Part shown: piece by piece, positions 25,826 through 35,257 of the stretch
Position numbering within the stretch: position 1 is the first letter of the stretch
Layout: each line of letters opens with the position of its first letter
From: Lysobacteraceae bacterium
GTDB taxonomy: Bacteria > Pseudomonadota > Gammaproteobacteria > Xanthomonadales > Xanthomonadaceae
Reading direction: 5' to 3'
DNA: 64,000 nucleotides
Assembly (NCBI GenBank): GCA_016789405.1
Contig: JAEUPQ010000015.1
Coordinates: 124,001 to 188,000 of the forward strand
Made by a program: the position numbers and the translations under genes
The notes under the pieces: generated by a model
The model's input: only the letters and a program-made list of their open reading frames with translations
Database searches by the model: none
Told to the model about the DNA's origin: nothing

Positions 25826-26998
25826 TCAGTCGCCGTCCACCGCGCGACGACCGACGGCCGGATCGTCGGTGAAGAAGCCGTCGATGCCCAGCGCGATGGC
25901 CTCGCGGATCTGCCTGATCGAACCAGCCTCGTTGCGGGTCGCCGGGCTGCCTTCGCTGCGCAGCTCACGGGGCAGGAACTGGTTCTCTGGCCGGAAGGTG
26001 TAGACGATCACCTTCAGACCGGCCGCATGTGCCGCTTCGACAAGCCCGCTGCGCAGCTTGCCATCGGTGTCCTTGCGCGGAGCCAGGGCGAGGTAGTGCG
26101 GCCCGATGGCATCGGCATAGGTGGCGACTTCGCGCAGCGCGTCGGGCGTGGCCAGCGAGGCGTAACTGCGCGGCGCGCCTGCGGCGACGGTGTCGTAGGG
26201 CTTTTCGTTGGGATCGCCGTACAGCTGCAGCAGCATGATGTTCGCGTGCATGCCGTTCGAGCCCCGCGGGATGCGTTCGCGCAGCGCGCGCAGGTTGGCG
26301 GTCTCGAACGACTGGATCACCACAGGCGCGGTACGCGTGTGCGGATGGGCGCGCAGTGCGTCCAGCAGTTTCGCTTCCATCGCCAGGCCCAGCGAATTGA
26401 AGTGCGTCGGATGCTTCAGCTCGGGCGCAAGTCCGATGATCCGGCCGCGCGCGGTGGATTCGGCCGCAGCCAGGTCGAGGATCTCCGCCAGGGTCGGAAT
26501 CTCGAAGCGGTCGTCCCAGGCCTTGCTGCGCAGGTCGGGCAGGCGTTCGCGGGCGCGCAGGGTCTTGAGCTCGGCCAGCGTGAAGTCTTCGGTGAACCAG
26601 CCGGTCACGCGCTCGCCGTCGATGGTGCGCGTGGTGCGGCGCACCGCGAATTCGGGTCTCGACGCCACATCGGTGGTGCCGGAGATCTCGTTCTCGTGTC
26701 GAGCCACCAGCACGCCGTCGTGTGTGCTCACCAGGTCCGGCTCGATCAGGTCGGCACCGTCCTCGATCGCCTTGCGGTAGGCCTCCAGCGTGTGCTCGGG
26801 TCGCAGCGCGCTGGCACCGCGATGGCCGATCACCAGCGGCCGATGGCTGGGGTCTCTGGGCGTAGATTCCAAGGGGCGCTCGCTGCGGGCTGGTTGCGGC
26901 GGGGAGGCACATCCTGCCACGAGTCCGGCGAGCAGCAGTGCGCCGATCCAGTGGCGGCGGGGGGTATGGCGCGAAGCGGAGCGTACGGGATCGGGCAT
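25826..26998 (-). CDS. Lipoprotein glycerophosphodiester phosphodiesterase
   Basis: This 390-residue protein should hydrolyse glycerophosphodiesters to glycerol-3-phosphate and an alcohol in the periplasm. A lipobox LVAGC puts the acylated Cys at residue 30. The GDPD catalytic set is visible: His59-Arg60 (IGHRGAS), Glu68 (PEHT), Glu86 and Asp88 (IEPDLV) and His93 (THDG). ATG 26998 is chosen because it begins the signal peptide; the longer frame has shadow composition. GlpQ-type enzymes are the closest relatives; no glp genes are adjacent. Confidence 0.88.
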   Translation of the reverse strand: MPDPVRSASRHTPRRHWIGALLLAGLVAGCASPPQPARSERPLESTPRDPSHRPLVIGHRGASALRPEHTLEAYRKAIEDGADLIEPDLVSTHDGVLVARHENEISGTTDVASRPEFAVRRTTRTIDGERVTGWFTEDFTLAELKTLRARERLPDLRSKAWDDRFEIPTLAEILDLAAAESTARGRIIGLAPELKHPTHFNSLGLAMEAKLLDALRAHPHTRTAPVVIQSFETANLRALRERIPRGSNGMHANIMLLQLYGDPNEKPYDTVAAGAPRSYASLATPDALREVATYADAIGPHYLALAPRKDTDGKLRSGLVEAAHAAGLKVIVYTFRPENQFLPRELRSEGSPATRNEAGSIRQIREAIALGIDGFFTDDPAVGRRAVDGD

Positions 26999-27089
26999 GG
27001 GGGCGTTCGTGGTGGCGTGCCGGGGGGCGGCGTGCCCAGCATGCCCGATCGAGATTGCGGTTGTTGGTGAGGTGACGGAACCCGGTGCG

Positions 27090-28670
27090 TCAGTGCCCGC
27101 CACCCGCGGCCGCGCCGACCTTCGCGCCGAACGGAGGCCTGGCCAGCCAGACGAAGGCGATCACGCAGAGGAAGATGATCCCGAGCAGGTGGAAGATCTC
27201 GTTGAAGCCGATCTGCGCCGCTTGCTGGGAAATCATGCGTTCGAGCACCATCGCGCCGGCCTGCGGGTCGCCGCCGCCGAGCGCGGCGACCTGCTGCATC
27301 GTCGCGGGATCGTAGGCGGACACGCGTTCGGTGAGATGCGCATGGTGCACCGCGCCGCGCTCGGTCCAGGCGTAGGTGGTCAGCGAGGCCGCGAAGCTGC
27401 CGCCCAGCGTGCGCATGAAGGTCGCGAGCCCCGAGCCGGCGGCGATCTCGTGTGGTTCGAGGTCCGACAGCAGGATCTGCAGCACCGGCATGAAGAACAG
27501 CGCGACGCCGATGCCCTGGAACAGCTGGATGAGCGCGATCGTGTTGAAGTCGACGTCGAGGTTGAAGTGCGAGCGCGCGAAGCTGGTGAACGACATCGCC
27601 ACGAACGCGATGCTCGCGAGCATGCGCAGGTCGAAGCGGTTCGCGTACTTGCCCACGAACGGTGTCAGCAGGACGGGCAGGATGCCGATCGGTGCGGTGG
27701 CGAAACCGGCCCAGATCGCGGTGTAGCCGAGGTTGCGCTGCAGCCACAGCGGCACGAGGATGCCGACGCTGAAGAACGCGGCGTACGCGACCACCATGGC
27801 TGCGGTGCCGGCGCTGAAGTTGCGGTGCCTGAACAGGCGAAGGTTGACGATCGGATCCTTGTCGGTGAGTTCCCAGATCACGAATACCGCCAGCGAGATC
27901 GCAGCAATGATCGCCAGCACCACGATGAGCTGCGAGCGGAACCAGTCTTCGTCGTTGCCCAGGTCGAGCAGGATCTGCAGCGCGCCGACGCCGAGCACCA
28001 GCGTCGCCAGGCCGATGTAATCCATCTTCGGCTTTTCGAGACGCTCGGGCCGGCCCTTGAGCTGCCGACCTACGACGATGCTGGAAAAGATGCCGATCGG
28101 CACGTTGATGAAGAAGATCCATTCCCAGCTGTAGTTGTCGGTGATCCAGCCGCCGAGGATGGGGCCGGCGATCGGCGCGACCACGGTCACCATGGCCAGC
28201 AAGGCGATGGCCTGTCCTCGCTTGTGGGCTGGATAGATCGACAGCAGCAGGGCCTGCGTGACCGGATACATCGGACCGGCGACGAACCCCTGCAGTGCAC
28301 GCGCGAGCACGAGCAGCCCCATGCTGTTGGCGATGCCGCACAGGAACGATGCGATGACGAAGGCGAGCGTCGACCACATGAACAGCTTGCGCTCGCCGTA
28401 CTTGCGGGTGAGCCAGCCGGTGAGGGGCAGGGCGATCGCGTTGCTGACCGCGAACGAGGTGATGACCCACGTCGCCTGGTTCGCGCTGCCGCCGAGGTTG
28501 CCCGAGATGGTCGGCAGCGACACGTTCGCGATCGTGGTGTCGAGGACCTGCATGAACGACGCCAGCGCCAGGCCCAGCGTGGTCAGGGGCACGCTGGCCG
28601 GCAGGAATGCCGGCGACGCAGGCTGTGGTCGCGCGGGAGCGGCGTCGGCCGTGGTCGCGGTGTTGCTCAT
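27090..28670 (-). CDS. emrB: DHA2-family MFS multidrug exporter (EmrB type)
   Basis: This is a 526-residue inner-membrane proton antiporter with about 14 transmembrane segments. Motifs include LASFMQVLDTTIANVSLPTI in TM1, the motif A variant GWLTRKYGERKLF and motif C GPILGGW, all standard for EmrB. It works with the adaptor (emrA) and outer membrane factor encoded just upstream to expel hydrophobic compounds. It begins 22 nt after emrA, and its N-terminus overlaps no other gene. The MarR gene at the head of the group probably controls it. Confidence 0.92.
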   Translation of the reverse strand: MSNTATTADAAPARPQPASPAFLPASVPLTTLGLALASFMQVLDTTIANVSLPTISGNLGGSANQATWVITSFAVSNAIALPLTGWLTRKYGERKLFMWSTLAFVIASFLCGIANSMGLLVLARALQGFVAGPMYPVTQALLLSIYPAHKRGQAIALLAMVTVVAPIAGPILGGWITDNYSWEWIFFINVPIGIFSSIVVGRQLKGRPERLEKPKMDYIGLATLVLGVGALQILLDLGNDEDWFRSQLIVVLAIIAAISLAVFVIWELTDKDPIVNLRLFRHRNFSAGTAAMVVAYAAFFSVGILVPLWLQRNLGYTAIWAGFATAPIGILPVLLTPFVGKYANRFDLRMLASIAFVAMSFTSFARSHFNLDVDFNTIALIQLFQGIGVALFFMPVLQILLSDLEPHEIAAGSGLATFMRTLGGSFAASLTTYAWTERGAVHHAHLTERVSAYDPATMQQVAALGGGDPQAGAMVLERMISQQAAQIGFNEIFHLLGIIFLCVIAFVWLARPPFGAKVGAAAGGGH

Positions 28671-28692
28671 GTCGTGAGGCCTTCGCGCGGAT

Positions 28693-29916
28693 TCAGCGGG
28701 CCGTGCCCGGACGGTTGTCGCGGATCACGCGTGCGATCAGCGCATCGGCTTCCGCGAGCTGCCGCGCGTAGGCGTTCGTGGCCAGCACGGGCTTGTTCGC
28801 AGGCGTCGTCGCCAGCGATGCGCCATCGCGCTCGCGCAGCGACACGTCCGCGGACATGCTCATGCCCACGCGCAGCGGATGTTCGGCCAGCTGCTTCGGA
28901 TCCAGGGTCACGCGCACGGGCACGCGCTGCACGATCTTGATCCAGTTGCCGCTGGCGTTCTGCGCCGGCAGGAGCGCGAATGCGCTGCCGGTGCCGAGCC
29001 CGATGCTGGCGACCTTGCCGGTGTAGCGCACGTCGTCGCCGTACACATCCGACACCAGTTCGACGGGCTGGCCGATGCGCATGTCGCGCAGCTGCGTTTC
29101 CTTGAAATTCGCGTCCACCCAGACCTGGTCCAGCGGCACCACGGTCATCAGCGTGTTGCCCGGTTGCACGCGCTGGCCCAATTGCACGCTGCGCTTCGCG
29201 AGGTGACCGGAGATCGGGGCGAGCACGGCACCGCGCTGCTGGTTGAGATAGGCCTGGCGCAGCTGCGCCGCGGCGGCTTCGACCTGCGGCTGCTTCGCGA
29301 GCGTGGTGTCGTCGACCAGCGCGCGATTGCGCGACAGCTGACCACGCGACGACGACAGCGCTGCCTCGGCGGCATCGAGCTGGGCGCGCGCATGCGCCAG
29401 CTCTTCGGCGGACACGGCGCCTTCGCCGACCAGCCCGGCACGACGCGCGACATCGGCGCGCGCCTGCTTCACTGCGACTTCGCGCGCGCGCAGCTCGGCC
29501 TCGCCGGCATCGACGGCGTTGAACAGACCGCGGACCTGGCGCACCGTCGCGGCGAGATTGGCTTCGGCCTGTTCGAAGGCGACGCGTGCGTCGTTGGGAT
29601 CCAGCTGCACCAGCACCTGGCCGGCTTCGACGCGCGCGCCTTCGTCGGCGTTGATGCTCACCACGGTGCCGGCGGTCTGCGGCGCGATGGCGACGATGTT
29701 GCCCTGCACGTAGGCATCGTCGGTCTCTTCGTGCCAGCGTCCGACCAACTGGTGCCAGGCGAGCCAGGACAGGCCCGACACGACGACGACCGCGGCAAGC
29801 ACGATCAGGGCGCGACGGCGTTTGCCATTCGTGGGTGTGGCAGCGGGCGTGGCGGCCGGCGTTGCTGCGGCCGCAGTGGCCGCTTGTTCGGGCGAGGGCG
29901 AGGCGGGAGTGCTCAT
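28693..29916 (-). CDS. emrA: EmrA/HlyD-type membrane fusion protein
   Basis: This is a 407-residue periplasmic adaptor joining the EmrB pump to the outer membrane channel. An Ala/Pro/Thr-rich cytoplasmic N-terminus precedes one membrane anchor (about 36-56). Then come TDDAYVQGNIVAIAPQTAGTV (barrel-sandwich start), a coiled-coil hairpin (about 110-215) and the second lipoyl half (LAPISGHLAKRSVQLGQRV). Its ATG overlaps the stop of the upstream channel gene (ATGA). Confidence 0.92.
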   Translation of the reverse strand: MSTPASPSPEQAATAAAATPAATPAATPTNGKRRRALIVLAAVVVVSGLSWLAWHQLVGRWHEETDDAYVQGNIVAIAPQTAGTVVSINADEGARVEAGQVLVQLDPNDARVAFEQAEANLAATVRQVRGLFNAVDAGEAELRAREVAVKQARADVARRAGLVGEGAVSAEELAHARAQLDAAEAALSSSRGQLSRNRALVDDTTLAKQPQVEAAAAQLRQAYLNQQRGAVLAPISGHLAKRSVQLGQRVQPGNTLMTVVPLDQVWVDANFKETQLRDMRIGQPVELVSDVYGDDVRYTGKVASIGLGTGSAFALLPAQNASGNWIKIVQRVPVRVTLDPKQLAEHPLRVGMSMSADVSLRERDGASLATTPANKPVLATNAYARQLAEADALIARVIRDNRPGTAR

Positions 29917-31379
29917 GGGGATTCGGACACGGAAGACAGGGAAGGGGAGACGGGCGCGGTACCGCCACCGAGGGCGATGGCGAGGTCGGCGGCAGCGGTC
30001 ATCCGCTGCGCGCGCAGGGTCGCGAGTTGCTGGTCGAGTTGCAGCACCGGGCGTTCGGCGCCGAGGACGTCGATGCGCGTGCCGAGGCCGGCACGCTGTC
30101 GGCTTGCAAGGACATCGCGCGCATGCACGGCAGCATCGCGTGCCTGACGGGTCGAAGCGATCTGCGTGTCGAGCGCGCGCGCGGACTGCAGTGCGTCGGC
30201 GACGTCTCGCACTGCAGCCAGTACGGTCTGCTCGTACTGCGCGACGGCGAGGTCGTAGTCGGCATTGCTGCCCGCGAGCTGTTCGCGCAGGCGGCGACCC
30301 TGGAAGATGGGAAGACTGATGGCCGGGCCACCGGTGCCCAGCAGCGACTTGCTCTCGAACAGATCACCGAGCGATCCGGCGACCAGGCCGACCATCGCCG
30401 TGAGATTCACGTTCGGATAGAACTCGGCCTTGCTGGCATCGATGCCGCGCGCGGCTGCTTCCACGCGCCAGCGCGCAGCGACCACGTCCGGACGGTGGCC
30501 GAGCAGTTCGCTCGGCAGGATCGAGGGCAGCGCGGCATCGGCGGGACGTCGAAGCTGCGGCGCCTGCAGGGCGAAGCCGCGATCGGGGCCCTGGCCGGCC
30601 AACGCCGCGAGCGCATTGCGCAGGGCGTCGATCCGCTGGCGTCCTGCATCCGCCTGCTGGCGTGCAGTGGCGAGCGCGCTCTCGGCCTGGCGCTGATTGA
30701 GGGTGTTGTCGAGCCCTGCACTGGCGCGGCGGCGCGCGAGCGCCAGCAGGTCGTTCGCACGCTGTTGCTCGCGCTCGGCGGCATCGACGAGGTCATGGGC
30801 CTGCGCCAGTGCGATGTAGGTGCGCGCGAGGTTGCCGGCCAGCATGAGCCGTGCTTGCTGTGCGTCGACTTCCGCCGCATGCAGTTGATCCACCGCCGCT
30901 TCCCAGCGCGCACGCTTGCCACCCCACAGGTCGGGGTCGTATTCGATGGAAAGGGTCAGGAGCGAGAGGCCCTTGTATTCGCCGCCACCGATGTCTTCCG
31001 GAATGAGGCTTTCCGGCAGGTAGGCACCGGAGTACTGCGCGGAGCCGCGCATCCCCGGCTTGCGAGCTTCCTGGGCCAATCCTGCCTGCGCCTGCGCCTT
31101 GCGCACGCGGGCCTGCGCTGCGGCGAGGGTCGGTGAATCGCGCAGGGCATCGACCATCAGTGCATCGAGCTGCGGGTCGCCGAGGGCAGTCCACCACGTG
31201 GCGGAGGGCCATGCCGCTTCGGACAGGGCGCCGTCGAAGGTTCGCGACACCGCGAGGCGGTCCGGGTCGCCCGGCGCGGATTCGGGGGCAAGCCCGTGGG
31301 TGCTTGCGCAACCGGCAAGGGCCACCGCAGCGAGCAGGGCGGGCATCAAACGGAGGAAGGGAAGGCGTTGGCGTTGCAT
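29913..31379 (-). CDS. Outer membrane efflux lipoprotein (NodT/OprM type)
   Basis: This is the 488-residue channel of the tripartite pump. The lipobox LAGCAS gives the acylated Cys24, typical of the NodT subfamily. The paired OEP repeats are visible in SPTLAAAQARVRKAQAQAGLAQ and the later AEFYPNVNLTAMVG, with an equatorial LPIFQGRRLREQL segment. It lies one base after the MarR stop and overlaps emrA by 4 nt, so the four genes form one operon. Confidence 0.92.
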   Translation of the reverse strand: MQRQRLPFLRLMPALLAAVALAGCASTHGLAPESAPGDPDRLAVSRTFDGALSEAAWPSATWWTALGDPQLDALMVDALRDSPTLAAAQARVRKAQAQAGLAQEARKPGMRGSAQYSGAYLPESLIPEDIGGGEYKGLSLLTLSIEYDPDLWGGKRARWEAAVDQLHAAEVDAQQARLMLAGNLARTYIALAQAHDLVDAAEREQQRANDLLALARRRASAGLDNTLNQRQAESALATARQQADAGRQRIDALRNALAALAGQGPDRGFALQAPQLRRPADAALPSILPSELLGHRPDVVAARWRVEAAARGIDASKAEFYPNVNLTAMVGLVAGSLGDLFESKSLLGTGGPAISLPIFQGRRLREQLAGSNADYDLAVAQYEQTVLAAVRDVADALQSARALDTQIASTRQARDAAVHARDVLASRQRAGLGTRIDVLGAERPVLQLDQQLATLRAQRMTAAADLAIALGGGTAPVSPSLSSVSESP

Positions 31380-31380
31380 G

Positions 31381-31833
31381 TCAGTCTTCGCGGATGAGGT
31401 TGTCGCGCACCTGGCCGAGCAGGCGCATCAGGGTTTCCTGTTCCGCCTCGTCCAGCCCGTCGAGTGCGCGTTCGCGCACCCGCAGGCCGCACTGGTGGAT
31501 ATCGGCCCACATCGCCCTGCCCGTGTCGGTCAGGGACACGCGCACTGCCCGGCGGTCGTCGGGGTCGTCGATCCGCGTGGTGAAGCCGCGCTCTTCCAGC
31601 CTGTCGAGCAGGCGCGTCATGGCGCTGGGGTTGAGGTCAGCCGCCCGGGCCAGCTCGCTCGCGCCCGCCTCGCCCTCGGCGAGCCGCTTGAGGGTGATGT
31701 ACTGGCTGAAATTGAGGTCGTGGCCAGCCTGGGTGAGCTCGTGTTCCATCCGCGCCCACATGGCATCGCGGACCTGGCGGAACAGCAGGCCGAGCTGGGA
31801 GCCGGACTGCGGGGTCTGGGAGATTGCGTTCAT
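31381..31833 (-). CDS. MarR-family repressor of the efflux operon
   Basis: This is a 150-residue winged-helix regulator. The MarR core runs from FSQYITLKRL through ASELARAADLNPSAMTRLLDRLEERGF to the wing RIDDPDDRRAVRVSLTDTG. The in-frame ATG at 31842 overlaps the predicted -10 box, so ATG 31833 (MNAISQTP) is preferred; it lies at the predicted transcription start, which would make the mRNA nearly leaderless. It leads the OMF-emrA-emrB genes and probably represses them and itself until a hydrophobic ligand binds. Confidence 0.88.
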   Translation of the reverse strand: MNAISQTPQSGSQLGLLFRQVRDAMWARMEHELTQAGHDLNFSQYITLKRLAEGEAGASELARAADLNPSAMTRLLDRLEERGFTTRIDDPDDRRAVRVSLTDTGRAMWADIHQCGLRVRERALDGLDEAEQETLMRLLGQVRDNLIRED

Positions 31834-31840
31834 GGCGCGC

Positions 31841-31879
31841 ATTATTTTTATCTATGCAATATTTGTCAATGCAAATATT
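31841..31879 (-). promoter_or_regulatory. MarR operator overlapping a near-consensus promoter
   Basis: A perfect inverted repeat AATATTTG-N6-CAAATATT spans 31858-31879. On the minus strand it overlaps a perfect -35 TTGACA (31869-31864), followed after 17 nt by AATAAT (31846-31841), a 5/6 match to the -10. A regulator on the palindrome would block the -35, the expected autorepression design. The predicted start falls at about 31833. Confidence 0.8.
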
Positions 31880-31920
31880 CACAGAGCAAACAAGAACGCA
31901 GCGTTACATGAACGGGATGC

Positions 31921-32646
31921 TCACGCGACAGGCGTCGCCCCCGGTCGACGCGAGGCCACGGCGTCGGCCTGGCGGGTGGGTTCCGGTAGCCGGTATCGAC
32001 CGACGTAACGCATCGTCATCTCGACGGCCGTGCGCATCGAGACACGATGCCCCGGCGAGATCACCAGCGGCAGGCAACGGGGCTTGCTGCGCAGCAGCCA
32101 GCCGATCTGCTCGCCGCGATGGCGGAGCGGCACGCGCGCGCCGCGCACGTCGGCCAGTTCATCGTCCGCGACGCCGACCAGCGTTTTCTTCGCCACGCCG
32201 ATGCAGGGCAGGCCGGAGACGACCCCGAAATGCGCCGCGATGCCCAGCCGCCGCGGATGCGCGATGCCCTGGCCGTCGACGAACACCAGATCGGGCATCT
32301 CCGGCAGCATCGCCAGCGCGGCGAGCAGCGCCGGCAACTCGCGGAACGAGAGCAGGCCAGGGACATAGGGCATCGAGGTGGGCACGCGTGCGACATGCGC
32401 ATGCAACACCTCGGCGGAGTCGCCATCGAGCAATACGGCGGCGGCGCGCGTGGTTTCGCCACCATCCTCGAACCCGACATCGAAGCCGGCGATCAGGCGC
32501 GGCGGCGATGCGAAGTCGTCTTCCAGCCGCACCTCGTGCGCGAGTTTCGCCTGCAGCGCCCGAGCGCCGGCGATGCTGCCGTCCCAACCATCGAAGGCGT
32601 CGGTTTTCTCCGCAGGTGGAGTGCCTGTGCGTGCGCTGTCGTCCAT
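31921..32646 (-). CDS. nfi: Endonuclease V
   Basis: Endonuclease V nicks DNA one base 3' of deoxyinosine and other deaminated bases. The 241-residue protein has the catalytic set Asp56 (IAGFDVGFE), Glu103 ([11 protein letters not shown]) and Asp124 ([13 protein letters not shown]), plus GVAKKTLVG and SPGHRVS. It carries a ~25-residue N-terminal extension and a disordered C-terminus compared with the E. coli enzyme. It is divergent from the threonine synthase-like gene. Confidence 0.94.
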   Translation of the reverse strand: MDDSARTGTPPAEKTDAFDGWDGSIAGARALQAKLAHEVRLEDDFASPPRLIAGFDVGFEDGGETTRAAAVLLDGDSAEVLHAHVARVPTSMPYVPGLLSFRELPALLAALAMLPEMPDLVFVDGQGIAHPRRLGIAAHFGVVSGLPCIGVAKKTLVGVADDELADVRGARVPLRHRGEQIGWLLRSKPRCLPLVISPGHRVSMRTAVEMTMRYVGRYRLPEPTRQADAVASRRPGATPVA

Positions 32647-32769
32647 GTGCCGATTGTGCCCGCAACGCCGGAACGCGCGCTGCGCGCATTCATTCGAGGT
32701 TGCGGCGCAGCGACATGGTCGCGCGCTCCGCTACCATCGCGGCTTCGTTCATCCAGGGAAGTCGGTCCG

Positions 32770-34035
32770 ATGTCGTACGTGCGTTGTCTGCGTGGTCTCG
32801 CTTCGGGCATCGAATACCCGGCCGACGTGCCGATGAACCTCGATCCCGCCGACGGCCGTCCGGTGGAAATGGTGCTGGATCTGGAGCGCCTCGCCGCCGA
32901 GAAACCCGGTGCCGCGTGGTACGACCCGTCACGCCCTGACCTGTGGCGTTTCGGCGCGCTGATGGCGCTGGACATGGCGAATCCCGACGATGCGCGGCAC
33001 ATCGTCGCGCTCGGTGAAGGCTGTACACCGCTGCTGGATTACCGCGACCATCCGCTCGCAACATCGGCGGGATTCGCGCTGCAGGTGAAGGAAGAGGGCA
33101 AGGCGCATCCGGGGTTCGGCGCCAATCCGACCCAGAGCTTCAAGGATCGCGGCATGGCCATGGTCGTTGCGCAGGCGCGCCGCCTGGGTCTGACGAAACT
33201 CGCCGTGCCGACCCAGGGCAACGCCGGCGATTCGCTCACGCGTTATGCATTGGCCGCTGGCCTGTCGGTGGTGGTGGCGATGCCGGACGACACGCCGGCA
33301 CCGATCCTCGGCAATGTCGCGGCGGCGGCGCTGCGGCATCCGGACCGGGTCAAGCTCGAACTCATCGGCCCGACCATCCGCGAGGCCGGTGCCTACCTGA
33401 AGCAGCACTACATCCCGCAGGGCTACTTTTCGGTCGCCACGTTCCAGGAACCGGGCTGGCGCATCGAAGGCAAGAAATCGCTCGGGCTGGAGCTGGCAGA
33501 GCCGCTGCCCGGCGAAACAGCGCCTGCGAAAGCCGGCTGGTCATTGCCGGATGCGGTGATCTATCCCACCGGCGGCGGCACCGGCGTGCTCGGCATGTGG
33601 AAGGCCTGGGACGAACTGGAAGCGCTGGGACTGATCGACAGCCGCCGACCGCGCATGCTCTGCGTGCAGAGCGAAGCCACGCCGCCGCTGGTGCGTGCCT
33701 TCGATGCGGGTGCGGACGACAGCACGGTGGTCGAGGCGGGGAGCACGATGAGCTTCGGCCTGAACGTGCCGGGCGGCGTGGGCCACTTCAAGGTGCTCGA
33801 CATCATCCGCCGCAGCGGTGGTGCAGCGATTGCCGTGAGCGAAGCCGACACTGCCGCGGAACTGCAGCGCGTGTGGCGCGACAAGCGCTGGTGGATCAGC
33901 CCGGAAGGCGCGGCCTGCCTTGCCGCGATCCCGCAATTGCTCGATCGCGGCCTGTTGAAGCAGGGCGAGCGCGTGGTGGCGGTGAATACGGGCTCGGCGG
34001 AGAAATATCTGCCGGCGGTGCGGCATCTGATGTGA
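32770..34035 (+). CDS. Threonine synthase-like PLP enzyme
   Basis: This is a 421-residue fold-type II PLP enzyme. Lys125 in NPTQSFKDRGMAM should carry PLP, QGNAGDSLTRYA is the substrate loop and YPTGGGTGVLGMWKAW binds the cofactor phosphate. The sequence fits threonine synthase (O-phosphohomoserine to threonine) or a close relative. Xanthomonadaceae often have a separate thrC with thrA/thrB; none is adjacent, so the exact substrate is not certain. ATG 32770 (MSYVRCLRG) begins the homology. Confidence 0.8.
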   Translation: MSYVRCLRGLASGIEYPADVPMNLDPADGRPVEMVLDLERLAAEKPGAAWYDPSRPDLWRFGALMALDMANPDDARHIVALGEGCTPLLDYRDHPLATSAGFALQVKEEGKAHPGFGANPTQSFKDRGMAMVVAQARRLGLTKLAVPTQGNAGDSLTRYALAAGLSVVVAMPDDTPAPILGNVAAAALRHPDRVKLELIGPTIREAGAYLKQHYIPQGYFSVATFQEPGWRIEGKKSLGLELAEPLPGETAPAKAGWSLPDAVIYPTGGGTGVLGMWKAWDELEALGLIDSRRPRMLCVQSEATPPLVRAFDAGADDSTVVEAGSTMSFGLNVPGGVGHFKVLDIIRRSGGAAIAVSEADTAAELQRVWRDKRWWISPEGAACLAAIPQLLDRGLLKQGERVVAVNTGSAEKYLPAVRHLM

Positions 34036-34087
34036 GTGCAAGCATTGATATCAGTCAATTCGAGGAGGTGACTAATGTTTTTCGCCT

Positions 34088-35242
34088 TCACTCCACGATA
34101 TCTGGAAAACCAAATGCGTTAAAAAGCTCCCGCCCAAATTCTGCTTTAAGGCTCACTGCGGCTTCTCCGGTCTGTCTAATGTGCTCAGGCCAAGCAATGC
34201 TGTCATCGTCGTATGCTTCAGAAAAGCGTGTGTGCCGACTGTCGGTCCATATTCTGAGGCCCTGTGTCTTAGACATGTATGCTGTAATCAGATACGGAAC
34301 ATCATTCCCTGATTCTTCTATCGCCGCATCTAGCATCATTAAAAATGCGCCAAAAATGTCAACGTTGCCTGAGTGTAAGAAACGTATTTCTTTTCCGTTT
34401 GCTTGTGTAAGCTGTTCGAATTTATAGCTCAAAATTATGTGACCGCTTCTTCTTATTTCGCACGACCATGGATTTTTCCAGTCTTTATTTGCGCATGAAA
34501 TTCCGTAAATAGTTGGCCTGGGTCTTGAATAGTTTTCAAGTGTTTCATATTTGAATAGATTTCTTCTGTTGTCGCCATTGAGGATGCGAGTGAATTGTGC
34601 ATTCAAGACATCCCAAGGGGTGTCTGGTTTTATCAGTGGAATTGCCTGAAGAACCAGGTTTGCTTGGCTGAAATTGTTTTTTTCAAGTATTTGCGCCAAT
34701 GACAATTCTGCAGTATTTCTGGCTCGATCTTCTGCTGATGTCGAAGTCAGAACTGCTTGCCTTATTTCATAAGTAGACATTGGGAATATTGATTCCGTGT
34801 GTCGGATGTAGAAGCTACGGTGCCCGTCATGAGAGACCATGTGCGGCCTTCCGAGACTTGGTGGTACATGAACAATTAAGCAGTGCCTTCCATTGCCAAT
34901 GCTTAAGGGGAATATTCTTAACCCCGGGATTCGAGGTTCAATTGAGCTGCTAGCCAGTCGTTCAAGGGTTGCTGCGGTTTCTGGCCCGTTGTCTATCCCT
35001 GTTAATCTTTTGCTTGGGGGGAGTCCTTGCGTGGGCTCCTGAACGCCAATAATCAAATGACCGCCAGAGGCATTGGCAAATCCCGAGATGTCCTTCAGGA
35101 ATTCTCTTTTCGATTCCTTGTCGCTTTTATTCGAAAGCGAAATTTTGTAATCGAGATGGGAGTTTTCAGGAATTCCGAGGGCAAGAAATTCCAAGAGTTT
35201 TTCTTCTGTCATCTCCAGGAGTTGAGACGATGTCAAATACAT
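34088..35242 (-). CDS. AlbA_2/Schlafen-type ATP-binding domain protein, foreign composition
   Basis: This is a 384-residue protein with an N-terminal AlbA_2 (Schlafen-like) domain: ENSHLDYKISL, then FLKDISGFANASGGHLIIGV (about residues 26-67) and HRSFYIRHTESIFPMS near 140. The C-terminal ~220 residues are unrecognised. The DNA is far more AT-rich than its neighbours and uses AT-ending codons freely, a clear sign of recent transfer. No integrase, tRNA or direct repeat marks edges. AlbA_2 proteins include regulators and defence components, but the role here is unknown. Confidence 0.8.
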   Translation of the reverse strand: MYLTSSQLLEMTEEKLLEFLALGIPENSHLDYKISLSNKSDKESKREFLKDISGFANASGGHLIIGVQEPTQGLPPSKRLTGIDNGPETAATLERLASSSIEPRIPGLRIFPLSIGNGRHCLIVHVPPSLGRPHMVSHDGHRSFYIRHTESIFPMSTYEIRQAVLTSTSAEDRARNTAELSLAQILEKNNFSQANLVLQAIPLIKPDTPWDVLNAQFTRILNGDNRRNLFKYETLENYSRPRPTIYGISCANKDWKNPWSCEIRRSGHIILSYKFEQLTQANGKEIRFLHSGNVDIFGAFLMMLDAAIEESGNDVPYLITAYMSKTQGLRIWTDSRHTRFSEAYDDDSIAWPEHIRQTGEAAVSLKAEFGRELFNAFGFPDIVE

Positions 35243-35257
35243 TTGAAGCCTCTCCTT

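Noticed and set aside
34036-35257. Genomic island with attachment sites around the AlbA_2 gene
   Set aside because: No flanking direct repeats, tRNA or integrase could be found; only the gene itself is compositionally foreign.
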